A stretch of DNA of 64,000 nucleotides from Poecilobothrus nobilitatus (taxonomy: Eukaryota > Arthropoda > Insecta > Diptera > Dolichopodidae), in assembly GCA_947095535.1 (NCBI GenBank), contig OX352773.1:205860093-205924092 (forward strand), in the 5' to 3' direction. Of the stretch, positions 1 through 12,069 are shown piece after piece (positions within the stretch are counted from its first letter, which is position 1; each line of letters opens with the position of its first letter). The position numbers were made by a program, and so were the translations under genes. The notes under the pieces were generated by a model. That model ran no database searches. It was not told the origin of the DNA and worked only from the letters and a program-made list of their open reading frames with translations.

Positions 1-2110
1 CCCTAAGGAAATCTGTACTTTACTCTTTATCTAAAGGTTTTATTCTTTTAAGCCTTTCTGTAGTAATCTATAAGTAGAGCAGTTTTCATATTTATATGCC
101 GTTCTAGAATCTAGGCGAGCTTTATGTATTATGACTCTTTCTTTCATCTAAAATTTTGGGGATTCCAAAATTTCTTTAAACGTCACTATTACGAATTGTA
201 TATTTATACCTGATTGTATGCTTTATTATATATAGTAATTTTAAGCTTAGGAGAAAAGGTCTAGAGCCTAGGCAAATAATTCTCTCTGTATTTATTTTCT
301 TTATAACATATTTTTTTAGCTTAGCTTGGTAGCTAGTAATATTTTTAGGTTTCTCTTCCTTATTTTAGTGGGTTTAATATTATTCTATTAGTAAAATTAA
401 ATTGCACAGATTTACTCTCATTAGTTTTATTTTCCATTTATTTGTAACATATCAGCTTGCTTCTTGCTTTTTGCAATTTACTTGTAGTCTCGTCAATATT
501 TGATCCTTGCATGTTACTACTGTTGTATTTAAGAATAAGAATTTGTGTAAATACTCCCTTGCTTCCACCCATTATATTAGTCAGAAAGGTGTCAAACTAA
601 CCCGTTTTCTATAAAATTTTTTGATGTTAAATTTATTAAAATCGATTCTTTTAGCTATTTTTTCTCGATTATAAAAAAAAATATTTTTAATTAAAAATTA
701 AAGTTTTCTGGTAAAATTCTTCTTGTAAAAGCAATGTAAAATTTAATTGTTTTTCATTTCACAAAGTCAACTTAAAAAAGATGACGTCAAAATTTAACAT
801 TTTTAATGATAAATTTAATTTTTTTTTGGTTTGTTTTGAAAAATCTACAAACTAATAACAAGTTTTTGTATTTCTTTTTATGTTGAATTTTTATTCGATT
901 TTACTTTTGTTTTTGCTTATCATCTTTACGCGTCTATGAACGTTGATACATTTTAAATTCATGATTCATTCCATTATCGACGCATAAAAAAAATCCCATG
1001 AGAGGTAGAAAACATTAACAGATATTTAAAATTTTTTTTTAAAGAATTTGACCTGAAAATTAAAAATAAAAAATTTCAAATCGTAATTTTTTACATTTTA
1101 ATAATCATTAGGGAGATTCCCACTATTTTTAACATCTTAGAATGATTGTCATCATCATCACTATCATTTTAATCATTATTACTTGTTGAAGGTTGACCAG
1201 TAAATTGAAATTTAATTTAAAATATTGCATGGTAATAATTTTGTATACAAAATAAAAACCGATAACTATGAAATGAAGTATGAATAAACAGTAACAGTTA
1301 TAAACTTTGTTTACTCTTTGTACTTCTTTTTCTATTTTCTTTTCCCTCTCTCTCTTGCATTCATCATGATTTTGTGTTTTATTTTTTTCAATACGCTGCA
1401 ATTGACTTTCACACTAGTTATTGTATTGAATTTAAATTGATTCCTTTCGATTGATTGATTTTTAGTTTTGCTTTAGGGTTAAAAATACCAGTTGAAGAAA
1501 AATAAAGTTTAAAAATTTTTTTTTGTTGTAATCGTTATTGTTATCCGGGTTACCATTTATTGTGGTAAGTTAGTAAGTGGCATAGTAAGCGACCATTAAA
1601 GATCCATTGTTATTTAATTATTTACAAATTGCGTTCAATCAAAGAGTTGAAGGCCAATTTTTTTTAATTTTTGTTTTTCTTTACTTACTTTACGTTTTGT
1701 TAAATACAAATATAAAAAAAAATAACTGGAAATTAATTAAAAAAAAAAAATAAACTGTAGTTATATTATGAAACAATAATAATAGTTTATTACTTGTAGA
1801 CCATCGTTTATTAATTTTTTTACTAGATTAGTTTTATGTTTATACTGACAGTAAGTTGTAAATTAAAGAAGTAATGGTGTTAGTATCGCATCGTAAAGAT
1901 TTTAAAAGTTTGATGTTTTCATTTAAAAGATAATTTAATGCTGAATTATTTGTTAATTTGCATTACTTTTGTTGATTGTTGGTTTATATTTTGTTGCTTT
2001 TTCGTTTAAAACCAATTTGATCATGTAATCAATTTTATTTTTCCTTGTTTTTTATTTAATTAAAAAAAATTTTTTTAAATACATTACATAAGGTTACTTT
2101 TTGTTAATTG
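1..2110. other. AT-rich DNA without recognisable features
   Basis: No coding region, RNA gene or clear repeat is visible. The 90-codon open frame on the minus strand at 1129-1401 is rich in Lys, Glu and hydrophobic residues, shows no family motif and starts in a purine run, so I treat it as chance. Confidence 0.6.
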
Positions 2111-2671
2111 ACTTATAAAACATGACATTTTGCTTTGAACTTTAAAGTTTATCAAGAAAATACTGGGCCCGCTTAATTCGCGTCTTCTATATAATTAGGT
2201 TCGGTAAAGTTATTTTTGCTTAACTTATAAAACTAGACATTGAAATCAGCTTTGCGTGAAAATGGCAGGTATTGGGGCGGCCTAATTAGCCGGATAACTT
2301 ATCACTATATATATATCACTATATGTATTATAATATCTAATTAGATTCCGTATACAGTTATTTTTGCGTAACTTATGAAATTCAATATTGTACCTTGGAA
2401 CTTTGGTTTAATATAGAGGTCAATCATAGAGATTGGACCAATTTAATTAACCACTTTTATCTTAATTATTTATTTATTTAATTTATATTATAACTAAAAT
2501 TAATTACCTATTATACATAATAATTACTAGCACTAGCAACTGAGACCTTCGGCTATCTATCTTAATTATTTTACATAAAACTGCTCATTTTAACTTTGAA
2601 CTTTGACGTTTTTCATGAAAATGTTGGTTCGGCTTTATTAGCTACTTCTATCTAATTTGGTTCCATATACA
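2111..2671. repeat. Degenerate tandem array, unit about 112-150 bp
   Basis: Four related blocks begin at about 2111, 2223, 2371 and 2571 with ACTTATAAAACATGAC-like starts. They share an internal (CT)AATTAG-TTCCG/GTTCGG stretch and AGTTATTTTTGC(G/T)TAACTT. The third block is interrupted by plain AT-rich sequence, and the fourth breaks off at the T-run of the LINE tail at 2672. The fourth unit therefore appears to be truncated by that insertion. Units are well diverged, so the array is old. Its origin is unknown; an untranslated region of a transposon is possible. Confidence 0.6.
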
Positions 2672-2815
2672 TTTTTTTTTTCCACCCTAAGAGAGGTGAG
2701 AATCTTCCAAAGTCACCATGAATACCTTCTTGGTAGTTGAGGATTCTTATTTACTAAACGTACCTATGCGCTATAATTGGATGAATATCTATGTAATTGG
2801 ATGAAACCCCCAAAG
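2672..2815 (-). mobile_element. LINE 3'-tail fragment, copy 1
   Basis: Read on the minus strand, this copy ends in GAAGATTCTCACCTCTCTTAGGG followed by an A-run (T-run at 2672-2681). Before that it has a CGTTTAGTAAATAAGAATCC block and CAACTACCAAG. The same order of blocks and an A-rich end occur at about 11935-12069, 18744-18880, 37081-37262 and 59330-59458. The last of these lies directly downstream of a LINE reverse-transcriptase C-terminus, which identifies the family. 5' truncation is the usual fate of LINE copies. Confidence 0.6.
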
Positions 2816-4197
2816 GTTTTTTTTTTTGTATAAAATATAGGAGAGTGAGTAACGAAAATAGTCATTTAAATATACAAATTGTTTTCTTGTAATGAACAAG
2901 AGATGTCGTTTTAAAATATAGAATTGTTTTGTATGTTAGTTTACCATAAAAATAAATTTCATTATTAAACTTAATTACATTTTTAAAGCTTAATATTAAG
3001 TCTTATTTTTAAGCATTTAAAGGTTTCAATTTTAATTTATCTAAATAATAGAGAATAATTAAAATTAATAAAACGCATCCGATTCATAACGAAGGAAACT
3101 ATGATGAAATTTATATTAAAATTAGTTACAACTTAATTATTTTCCAAACGTTATATCTATTATTTATTTACAAACAATTAACTTGTGATTGAAAATTATT
3201 AAAATCAAGCTAATCAAAATTATCAATTGTAATCTTTTCTATTTTAATGTTTTATATCAATCTAGAAATTTCTAATTATTTGATTTTAATAAGTCTGGTA
3301 ATTTTCCGTTGTCGTGATATTTATAAAAAATAAAAATGTTTTTTTTTAAATTCTCATATTATTTAATTTAAAACAATAACCATTAAAGTTTCAATTGTCA
3401 ACATACAACAATATTAGAGAATTAATTTAAAAATAAATTTTTTCGTATTTTTAATTTGAAAAAAAAACAAAAAATCATAATCTATTTTAAGTAAAAGTAA
3501 CTATTGTATTAGTATTCTACCATTTCTTGGCACGATCATGAGATTTTATTCTGTTCTTTTTGTTTTTTTTCTTCTTTAAAATGTAACTATAGCAAAAGTC
3601 ACAGCTATTGTGTTAACTAAAATCTAAAGAATCGAAAAAAAAAATCTAATTAAAAATCATAACGTTATACGGGCGTTTATTGAATATAATAATGACAATT
3701 GAGAACACTGTAAAGTACAGGTAATTATAATTGAATCGCGTAATTAAATTATTCCTTATGCAACACTTTTTTCGATTTTAATGCTTCAATTCTATGCTAA
3801 TAAAGTCAACATATAATATGCTTATAAAGTCGTATATATTAGTTGTGGTTTGAAATCTGTACTAGTGCTTTAAAATTTGTAATATTTCAAATGTTTTAAC
3901 ACTTCTTTTAGCCGTTATCCAATCGAACCTTTGGTATGATTGAATCTGATTTTATAAATTACATAAAGTTTCACAAGTTCTACATCTAAATTGTACCATT
4001 GTCCCCTTTAAGGGCACTTTTTTTTTCTTAAACGTATAACTTTGGTAAAATGATTTATTCGATAATATCTAATATTTTTATAAATTACAAAAATTTTAAC
4101 GGAATCGAGTTGATTTAGTTAATATACTTCGTTAGTTAATGATGGGGTATAATCTTAAAATAATCTCTTAGAAAAGTCGTCAAAGAATACGTAATAA
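2816..4197. other. AT-rich DNA without recognisable features
   Basis: Nothing beyond homopolymer runs is visible on either strand. Confidence 0.55.
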
Positions 4198-4984
4198 ACA
4201 AGACAGAATGTAAACCGTTAAACGGTTTTTAAAAGCGCATATTTTGAAAACGTAACCTGTTTAGAATTGCGATTTGCACCAAAATTTAAAAATTCCATTT
4301 AATAAGACAAAATGTGAAAATAGTACTTTTTATAATTTTGAGGAGCTGTAACTCCGGAACCCTATATAACTAAGAAAAACCGTTAACACAAGTAAAAATA
4401 TATTACTGGAGCTTTAATTTTTACGTTTTGCCCAAGAAAACTTTGTATAAGTGCCTAAGTTACAGGTGTTTAAAAATAGCAAATTTTAAATTTTTATAGG
4501 TTATAAATAGCTAAGGAACTCATATTAATTCTAAAAGTTTTTTCTTGCCTCAAAATTTCAAAGCGCTACTAAAAGCTCGAGATTTCAAGTTCCTATCTAA
4601 AAGCGAAAAATTATGTAAAATTTGGTTTTCACATAACGGTAAATTTAAATACTAAATTTAAAAAATTGTATAATTTTAATATCGATTTACGAAGGAAAAA
4701 AAAATTTCCTGTCGAATGGCTTTTTCAAAATGAAAATATGTTAAGCAGAACATGAGATATACGCATTTAAAAATAGAGTTTTTTCAAAGTTTGAGGGGCT
4801 GTAGCTTCGTGATTGATTAAAAAAGTTGTTCTACAACATTAGTTTTTTTTATGAAACCTACCCATGGCTAAAATTTTCTCAATCTTTAACGGTCTAGAAG
4901 TTTTGTAAACAGACAGACGGACGAACTGACGGACAGAGTGGAACTAATAGGCACATTTTTTCCATTTTTTTTTGAAAATGTGCT
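4198..4984 (+). repeat. Family A dispersed repeat, fullest copy (A1)
   Basis: This is the best-preserved member of a family about 0.75 kb long. It starts with ACAAGACAGAATGTAAACC, a block shared by the copies at 14399, 19818 (minus), 54885 and 61986. Mid-element landmarks are GCTGTAACTCCGGAACCC, CACATAACGGTAAATTTAAA and GGGGCTGTAGCTTCGTGAT. Near the 3' end come an imperfect ACGG-rich stretch at about 4911-4938 and then a perfect 9-bp hairpin: GCACATTTT at 4951-4959 pairs with AAAATGTGC at 4975-4983. There is no coding capacity and no long terminal inverted repeat. A 3' hairpin plus a subterminal ACGG-type microsatellite fits a non-autonomous Helitron/Helentron derivative (inference), but the canonical termini are not established. 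Confidence 0.75.
4951..4983 (+). other. Terminal hairpin of family A
   Basis: The stem is 9 bp, perfect, with a 15-nt T-rich loop, and lies at the very end of copy A1. Copy A6 keeps a weaker version (CACAT/ATGTG) at 55612-55641. Copy A7 keeps only the right arm, AAATGTGCTAAAA, near 62467-62478. This is not a transcription terminator in a eukaryotic context. Confidence 0.6.
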
Positions 4985-7900
4985 AAAAAAAAGAGGAGAA
5001 AACTAATTTGTATATGAAAGTAGAGTTATAAATAGGATTTTCTACAGGAGTATAGAAAAAGACAGTTTTAGAGAACTTGCAACTACCTTTGTGAAAAGTG
5101 CGATAATGTACAACAACTTAAGATATCAATTTGTAGATAAGACTGGGATTGGGAATGGATCAGCTTAAAAAGAACAAAAGAACCAGAAGAAGAAGTTAAA
5201 TACCTCCATTAAATCAAGTTCAGCAAGAATTTTTTTTTTTCAAGAAATCCGAATGAAAACTGAAAATGTATTTTACATCAGATAAATATTGGTTTATATA
5301 AAGAAAAGATGAAGAAAGACAAAGACATGGCACTATATACATTAAAATCTGTTTAATTGAACTCTCTATTGTTTACTTTAATCTTAATCTACACTCTACA
5401 GTCTACGTACCTATATTCATTTTTATAATTTTTTTTTTTAATCCGATAGTAAGATAGACCAAACTATGTTTTTTTTTTTAAAATTTTTTATTCAAACAAA
5501 AAAAAAAAAAAAAACATCTACAAACTTTTTTAATAGTATTTTTAAATCATACTGCATATCATCATAAAGTTTATAATTAAGAGTTAAGACAAGCAGTAGT
5601 TTTGTTGATGAGATAAATTTCGAAAATGAACTTTTTTAATTTTCGCTAATAAAACATGTTTAGAATAATAAGTATTCAATACAATTCAATCTTCGTACAT
5701 ATCTATAATATACTTATATATTATATATATTGTATTAAAGTTATAAGATACGCGTTTTTTATCTTCAGATTTAACTGTAGTGTTGTCAAAAATATAAAAA
5801 AACAAAATAATAAAATTTGAATAATTCTAGCATATTTTGTCGTTATATATCAGATCTTTGTTTTGACATATGAATATTAATATATAGTCGAAAAGTATTT
5901 ACGTACAAGTACAAGAATACATTATAAAAAGGTAAGACAGAAAAAAGGTTAAAACGTTATTTTTGTTTTCTTTTAATTTTTAATGACGTTATGTTTTTTT
6001 GTTTTTAAAATAAAAAAACAAAAATATAAATAAGTGCTCATAATATATTCATATATGATAGGGTAATCCCTCATTTTTTAATTTTGTTTTTATTTGTTAA
6101 AATTTTATTAGGAAATTATTAGAAGTGAATCAAAACAATATTTAATTTATGGTTAAGGAAAATTTTAAGATTTTTATTACGATTTAGTAGAATTTGTTTT
6201 TTTTGTTCTACCTAAATGAAATTAAAAAAAAAATGTTTTTAGTTTTCATGAGTTTTAGTTTTATAGCTTAGTTGTTTTTTTTTTTTGTTGTTTCTTTATA
6301 TTACTTATAATACTTGACTACATCTTATAAAGCTACAGTAAAGTAGAGGGGTTTTTGCTTTCGGATGTGATCCTAAAAGAACTTCATCTTAAATCTATAA
6401 CGTTAATAAAAAAAAGCATATCGGCGATTGGCGAAGCTACTAAAATGAAATCATATGGTATATAAAAATAAATTACAAAATGAACAAAATAAAAGAAAGA
6501 AGGTAGCATGACAATATATAGTTTATCTTAGTGGTTGTAACAATTTTAAACGTAAATACCTATAAAGTTTAAACAGTTTGAATTGTAAAGCGTACTTAAT
6601 TGTTAATCATTTTATCCATCATTTGCCTTTTCTCTTGTAAATGGACTTTATCTGTGATCAATATAAAAACTTTCATTTTACAATACAAAAATCCGAATTT
6701 TTTTTTTTTATATAAAAATGATAAACCTAAAAATTAAAAATGATCAAAATTGAACTTTTGTTACAATTGAGAGATCCAGGCCAGAACCTCATAAACAATC
6801 GAATTATAAATTGCTAAATTACATGTATATGTAATGTGATAATACTTTCTTATTACTTTTATTTTGCAGTATCTTACTGAGGTACCTTTCAGAAGATAAG
6901 GAACATCCGGTTTACCCAACAATATATATATTATATATGACTATTCTCTTCTACACAAACGCCTATTTGGACACTTGATATATATGTAAGGGTTGTTTTA
7001 CATTTATTATGCCAATATATTACAAAACCTCTAAACACATTGTTTTATTAAATTTGTTAATAACTTATTAAACTTGTTAATAACTTTTAATCTCAACTAT
7101 TAGAAGTTTAAATGTAATAGATAACAATATTTATTCTAATTACTTGTTAATTGAACCCGCATTTTACATTCTTTTTTTTTTTGCTATTGTTTAACATTAA
7201 CTTTCAATTAAATGCTCATATTTTTAATGAATCATAAAAATGTAAGTGCTTTTAGTGCTTATATTCAGAACATCATACAATATACAAAAAAATGTATTAT
7301 TGTTATTATTTATTAGTAATGTTTAAAGTTTAGTATTACTTTTTATCTGGATTTATGGCATAATGCCGACAAAACAATAACTAAAAAAAAAAAAAAAAAA
7401 TTATACATATACATAATACTAATCTTATAGTTTCAGTTATTATTTTATTAAAAAAAAGTTGCATCATTTAATCTGATTTTACTTTATTGTGTTATTAAAA
7501 TAAAAAATTTCAATTTAATAGCATTATAGGTACTATAAAAAAATGTGATAAACAATGAAATGAAATGAAAGAGTAATATAAAAAAAAAAGAAAGAGATAG
7601 AAACAAGTAAACATATTGACAGAAAAGATCATTATTTAAAAAAAAAAAAGGGTTCAAAAAAACAAGACAATTTTAATTATGAATAATTTTTTTTTTTAAA
7701 GATTTAAAGATTAGAAGTGGGGTATTTATAAATAACATAATAATATCTTTATATATATATAAAATACTGTTGAATGTTAAAAAATTATCGGTTGATTTGA
7801 TCCGATATAACATTAATTCTTATACGAATGCATTTTTTTTGAGTTGAAGTTCAAATTGTTCTTATTTTATTTATTGATTTATTTATTAACTATTATAAGA

Positions 7901-8504
7901 ATAACGTATAGAAATTCTAAATGAAATTCGTCCAACCGATCATATAAAACGCTTGGTTGTTTTAAATCACGTGTTTTCATCTCAGCAAAGCGTTTGAGAA
8001 ATTTAATAAAAACTCAGAATTTTGTAATAAATTCACAGTTTTGAAATTCAGAAATTCTGAAAACAAGAATTTTGTTAAACATTATTTTGCAATTCAGATT
8101 TATATACTCAATCTTAGTATTGTTTATCAAATTATCAATGTTTATTAATGTTTACATAGAAATTTAGAAATTTTGGGTAAATAATGCGATATAATGATAC
8201 TTTAAAATAGGAAAGCATGTTTCGTAGTATTTTTGATGAAATAATTTTATGAACGAGAAGGTTTAATTAATTTAAAATTTCCAACAACACAGTTTCTATT
8301 GTTCTTCTTGGACTTAATTGTTCTTCTTGTACCTTATTATAGTTCTTCTTCTCAATTATTGTTGTTCCCCTTCATTCTCAAAATGAGATTTATTTTAATT
8401 GATTTTTTGAGGATTTGAACCGTTAAAATCTTATTTTTTATATTAAGAAATATTATAAAAAATGGTGAAAAAATTTCGGTTTCCTATACTTAAAAAAAGT
8501 AAAT
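4985..8504. other. AT-rich DNA with homopolymer runs only
   Basis: A-runs at about 5496-5515 and 7382-7400 and short TA-rich tracts are the only notable content. I see no gene, RNA or transposon relic. Confidence 0.5.
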
Positions 8505-8852
8505 TAATATAATGGTGTAGGGTCAAAAGTCCCATTGGGACTAACATCAGACTGGCCAGAATATGGAAAATAGATGTATTTTATTTTATAGATGGCCGGG
8601 ACAAAAACTAAAGTTTAATCTAAATGATGTTATTACATTATCAATTATTATCATTATAAAAAGAAAATTGGGACTTTTAACTCAATTCGATGAGCGAGAA
8701 GTTCTATGGGATTTTTGACCTTTTTCGTTTTGAGACTTTTGTCTTATAGTGGTAAGTCAACAGTCCCATGGGACTTTTATTTCACAGAGGTAAGTCAAAA
8801 GTCCAAATAGGACTTTTGGCTATGAGAATTTTGACCATGCACCTAATATAAT
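8505..8852. mobile_element. MITE family M, copy 1, with 9-bp target-site duplication
   Basis: The element proper is 8514-8843. It is bounded by the direct repeat TAATATAAT at 8505-8513 and 8844-8852, a perfect 9-bp target-site duplication. Its ends are inverted repeats: GGTGTAGGGTCAAAAGTCC on the left and GGTGCATGGTCAAAATTCT on the complement of the right, about 15 of 19 matching. Inside, AGTCC(C)ATGGGACTTTT-like palindromic motifs recur several times. There is no open reading frame. A 9-bp duplication with GGTG ends suggests a Mutator-like or Merlin-like element; hAT (8 bp) is less likely. The copy at 32140-32343 supports the boundaries. Confidence 0.82.
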
Positions 8853-11562
8853 TCAGTAACGATTTTGAAATCAATTGGTTATGAAAAATAACTATGTCCA
8901 TTTTTGTTCTTCTTTCGGAATGTTAAAAATAACAAATTCATATTGTTCTTTCTATAAAAAAAAAAAAAAAATTAAAGTTTCATTACTTTCTGGACTGATC
9001 ATGTCATAAAAATACTATGGTGTAAAATACCCAAAACTATAGCTTCTTTTAAATTTTTATTATTTTGCTTTTCATTCTACAAGAAATATGGATCTCTTAC
9101 AATAGTTGGTGAAATATATCATATTTTAGTTGGACTTTCTAGTTTGTAATGCCATTTGTTATTTTAACGTTAGTATATATGCAATATTATTATAAGTATA
9201 TATGTATATAAGTATATATTTTTTATATAATAATTACGACCATTATCTTAATCTGGTAACTATACCGAAAGTGATTTAAATTTAAATTTTTATTCAGAAC
9301 ATTGTTTTTTCTATGCATGGTTCTAAAAATTAAATCAATTATTTATAACTTTAAATAAAATCATTTAAATTAACTTAATTTTATAGTTAAGATTGCATAA
9401 TACTGATTAACGTTATGTTCAAATATTAAAAACAAGTTTTTAAAACTTAAGAAAATATTTTAGTGTATTTCTTTAAAACTGTACTTGAAATTTTAAGAGT
9501 CGTCAATTTTGATACCCAATTAAATAGAGAACTGTTAAGTTTAAATCTTTCCTATAATATTTTTTTCTTTTATTTTAACTTTGCTTTAAAAACGTCAGAT
9601 ACAGATAAAATTGTGAAGTTAAAAAGTAGACGAAAATTAAAATGTGTAAAAAATACCAATATACAGTAGAAACACCCATTATACCAGTTTTTTTTTTAGA
9701 TAATAGGTATTTTGTTATGTGTATAATTATATCGAATCTAATAAAACTTTTTTTTTAAAACGTATATTTATAAAACTATGAGATAATAAAAAATATTATA
9801 TTTATTTTAAGATTTATATTATCTAATAATAGTTTTAATTTAAGAATTAAAATTTCTATTAATAAAATAATTTTGGTTACATTAATATAGAAATATTATA
9901 AAATATACCTAATATTAACACATCACAAAAAAAAATTCTATTTAAAATTTAACGTAATTTAATAAATTCCCATTTAATACAAAACTTTTAAAAGTCATAA
10001 TTTGACGATTATCTTGTAAAACATAAATTATGACTTTATGTATTGTCTTTATCAAAGAAAAGTCATATTAAATATGAGTATTAAACTACAGACAAATTAA
10101 ATAAATACCGGTGTCAAATAAAACGAAAGAAAGAGAGAGAGGGAGCAATAATAAACCAAATAAAAACAGAAAAGAATAAAAAAACAAAAAACAAAACAAA
10201 ACAGAACTCGGAAATTTTCCAAGTAAACATGGAATTTTTTCAACGCGAATTTTATTGTGATAAGTGGATACTTTTCTCATTATTATTATTATTGCACGAG
10301 CAATAATCATAATTATTATTGAAAGCATTTTAAAATAATTTAATTAATTGATAGTTTCTTATTTATACATTCTTATAAAACAGATGATGACGTAGTTCAG
10401 ATAGTTTTTCTTTATAAATTCAAAAATAAATTGGAAAATTTTCGATATACCGTTAATGATTTTTTTTTTTTTTTTTTGAAATTCTTCTTCTTTCTTGGAA
10501 ATTTTATAGAAAACTTATAACAATAAAATGTGGATATAAAAAGTTTTTTAACTTTTAAAAACAATCAAGGAGTGGTTCTACCAGACACTTAAATAATCAG
10601 TTTATTTTTATTTACTTACTTTCATTATTTTTGAAGTCAACTGAATAGAGAAAAAAATTATTAGTTCTTGTTGTTTTTATGCATTTATTGTTTCGATGAA
10701 ATTTAATATTATAATTATTTAGTGTTTTGGTTATTCATTCAATTTATAAAAATTTTTAAATTTTTTTTTTTTTTAAGAACATATTTTTAATTTGTATCCA
10801 ATAATTTTATAGTATAATTTATATAACTACAGCTGAGGATTCAACGGCTCAGAATAAAAATAATGATTGCTGAAAATATTTTTGGGAATCTAATATACAT
10901 AATACACTTCCTAAAGCAGTCAATAAGAAAAATAAAAAAATTTTTTTATTCCTTAATACAATTTCATGACCCTTTTTTTAATAAAAAGGATTTTCATTTA
11001 AAGTGAAAGTTTTTTTTTTTTAAGTTATTATTTTTATTTTAAGAATTACTTTTCAGTAACAAGTATTTCCACCATAACAAGTTTTAAAGTGCAAGTATTT
11101 TTTTTTTCAAATGCAATTTTTTGTATTTACGTAATTTCGTTATAAGTAATTAAGCATATATAATTGAATGTATATTATTCTTTAAACATTTTTTAGATAC
11201 ACTGCAAAAGATATACAAAGGCTTTTTTCATTTATAAAATATGAAAAAAATAATACGCGTTAAATTAAATGAAATTTTTAATAAAATAAAGTTCAGTTGA
11301 TAGTCATTTCATACACTTAAAAAATAAGACTTGCTTTAAGTAAAAAAATACTTTTAGTTGAAAGAAAACCTTGCATTTAGAAAGGAAATTTTTGCACTTA
11401 AATTGGAAACACTTTTTTATTAAAGTAAAAAAGATATATTCAATGAATTGTTACCAATAAAATGAAAATTAAAATAAAACTTTTGTTTCTTAAGTTTATA
11501 AGCTATGAATTTACAGTCACCATCAATGAAAGTAATTGAAATTTATAAAAATCAAACAGAAG
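8853..11562. other. AT-rich DNA without recognisable features
   Basis: Short open frames at 9463-9669 (+) and 10086-10328 (-) are low in complexity and show no motif, so they are not called. Homopolymer runs are common. Confidence 0.5.
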
Positions 11563-11759
11563 CTTCGTGTTTTTTTTTTAAGTTCATTCCCCTGCCACAT
11601 AAATGCGGTAAGAAAATTGCATAGCTTTTCCTTTTCAGGCGTGGCTGTAAATCTCGTCAGCGGGAATTATTCTCACGAAGTCTGTGGGATTTTAAACCAC
11701 CCTCTCGCGGTATTTACAGCGTACTATATACGCTCTTACCCACTCCCAGACTTCGTATT
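11563..11759 (-). mobile_element. tRNA-derived SINE, copy 1
   Basis: Read on the minus strand it has a tRNA-like head (GTGGGTAAGAGCG, a weak A box; GGTTTAAAATCCCAC, a degenerate B box and T arm). The body contains GAGATTTACAGCCACGCCTG and GCATTTATGTGGCAG, and the 3' end is an A-run (T-run at 11570-11579 on the plus strand). The same head, body and tail occur on the plus strand at 24671-24850, which defines the family. Flanking CTTCGTGTT at 11563-11571 and CTTCGTATT at 11751-11759 differ at one base and could be a target-site duplication. The 75-codon plus-strand open frame at 11536-11763 is an antisense accident of this element. Confidence 0.75.
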
Positions 11760-11934
11760 CTAAAAAAAAAACTTTTAAAACTTTATAAAAATTAGGAAAA
11801 CATATATTTCAGATAGTTTGTCTATGTTTTGCTTTTGAATTTAATCCAATCTAAGAACGTACCATATATTTCCCAATTTCCTTTATTCTTATTTTTCCAA
11901 TCCCCAAACCAAACAATACATTGTACCATTGCTT

Positions 11935-12069
11935 CTAACCTAATGTTTACTTTAAAAGGGAGATGACGTTTAGTTAGTTAAAATCCAACACTACCAAAGA
12001 AAATTCAAACGTTAATCTCATTGGTATCTTTCGAGATTCTCACCTGCCCTCACAAAAAAAAAAAAAAAA
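11935..12069 (+). mobile_element. LINE 3'-tail fragment, copy 2
   Basis: Shares with the other tails a GACGTTTAGTTAGTTAAAAT block, CAACACTACCAAAG, and a terminal GAGATTCTCACCTGCCC followed by an A-run at 12054-12069. It is on the plus strand, opposite to copy 1. No coding sequence remains upstream, so it is a severely 5'-truncated insertion or a SINE using the same tail. Confidence 0.55.

Noticed and set aside
1129..1401. 90-codon minus-strand ORF as a small gene
   Set aside because: Lys/Glu-rich start from a purine run then hydrophobic AT-driven residues; no motif, no promoter or splice context.
4951..4983. Rho-independent terminator
   Set aside because: Stem and T-run superficially fit, but the genome is eukaryotic and the structure is the end of a dispersed repeat.
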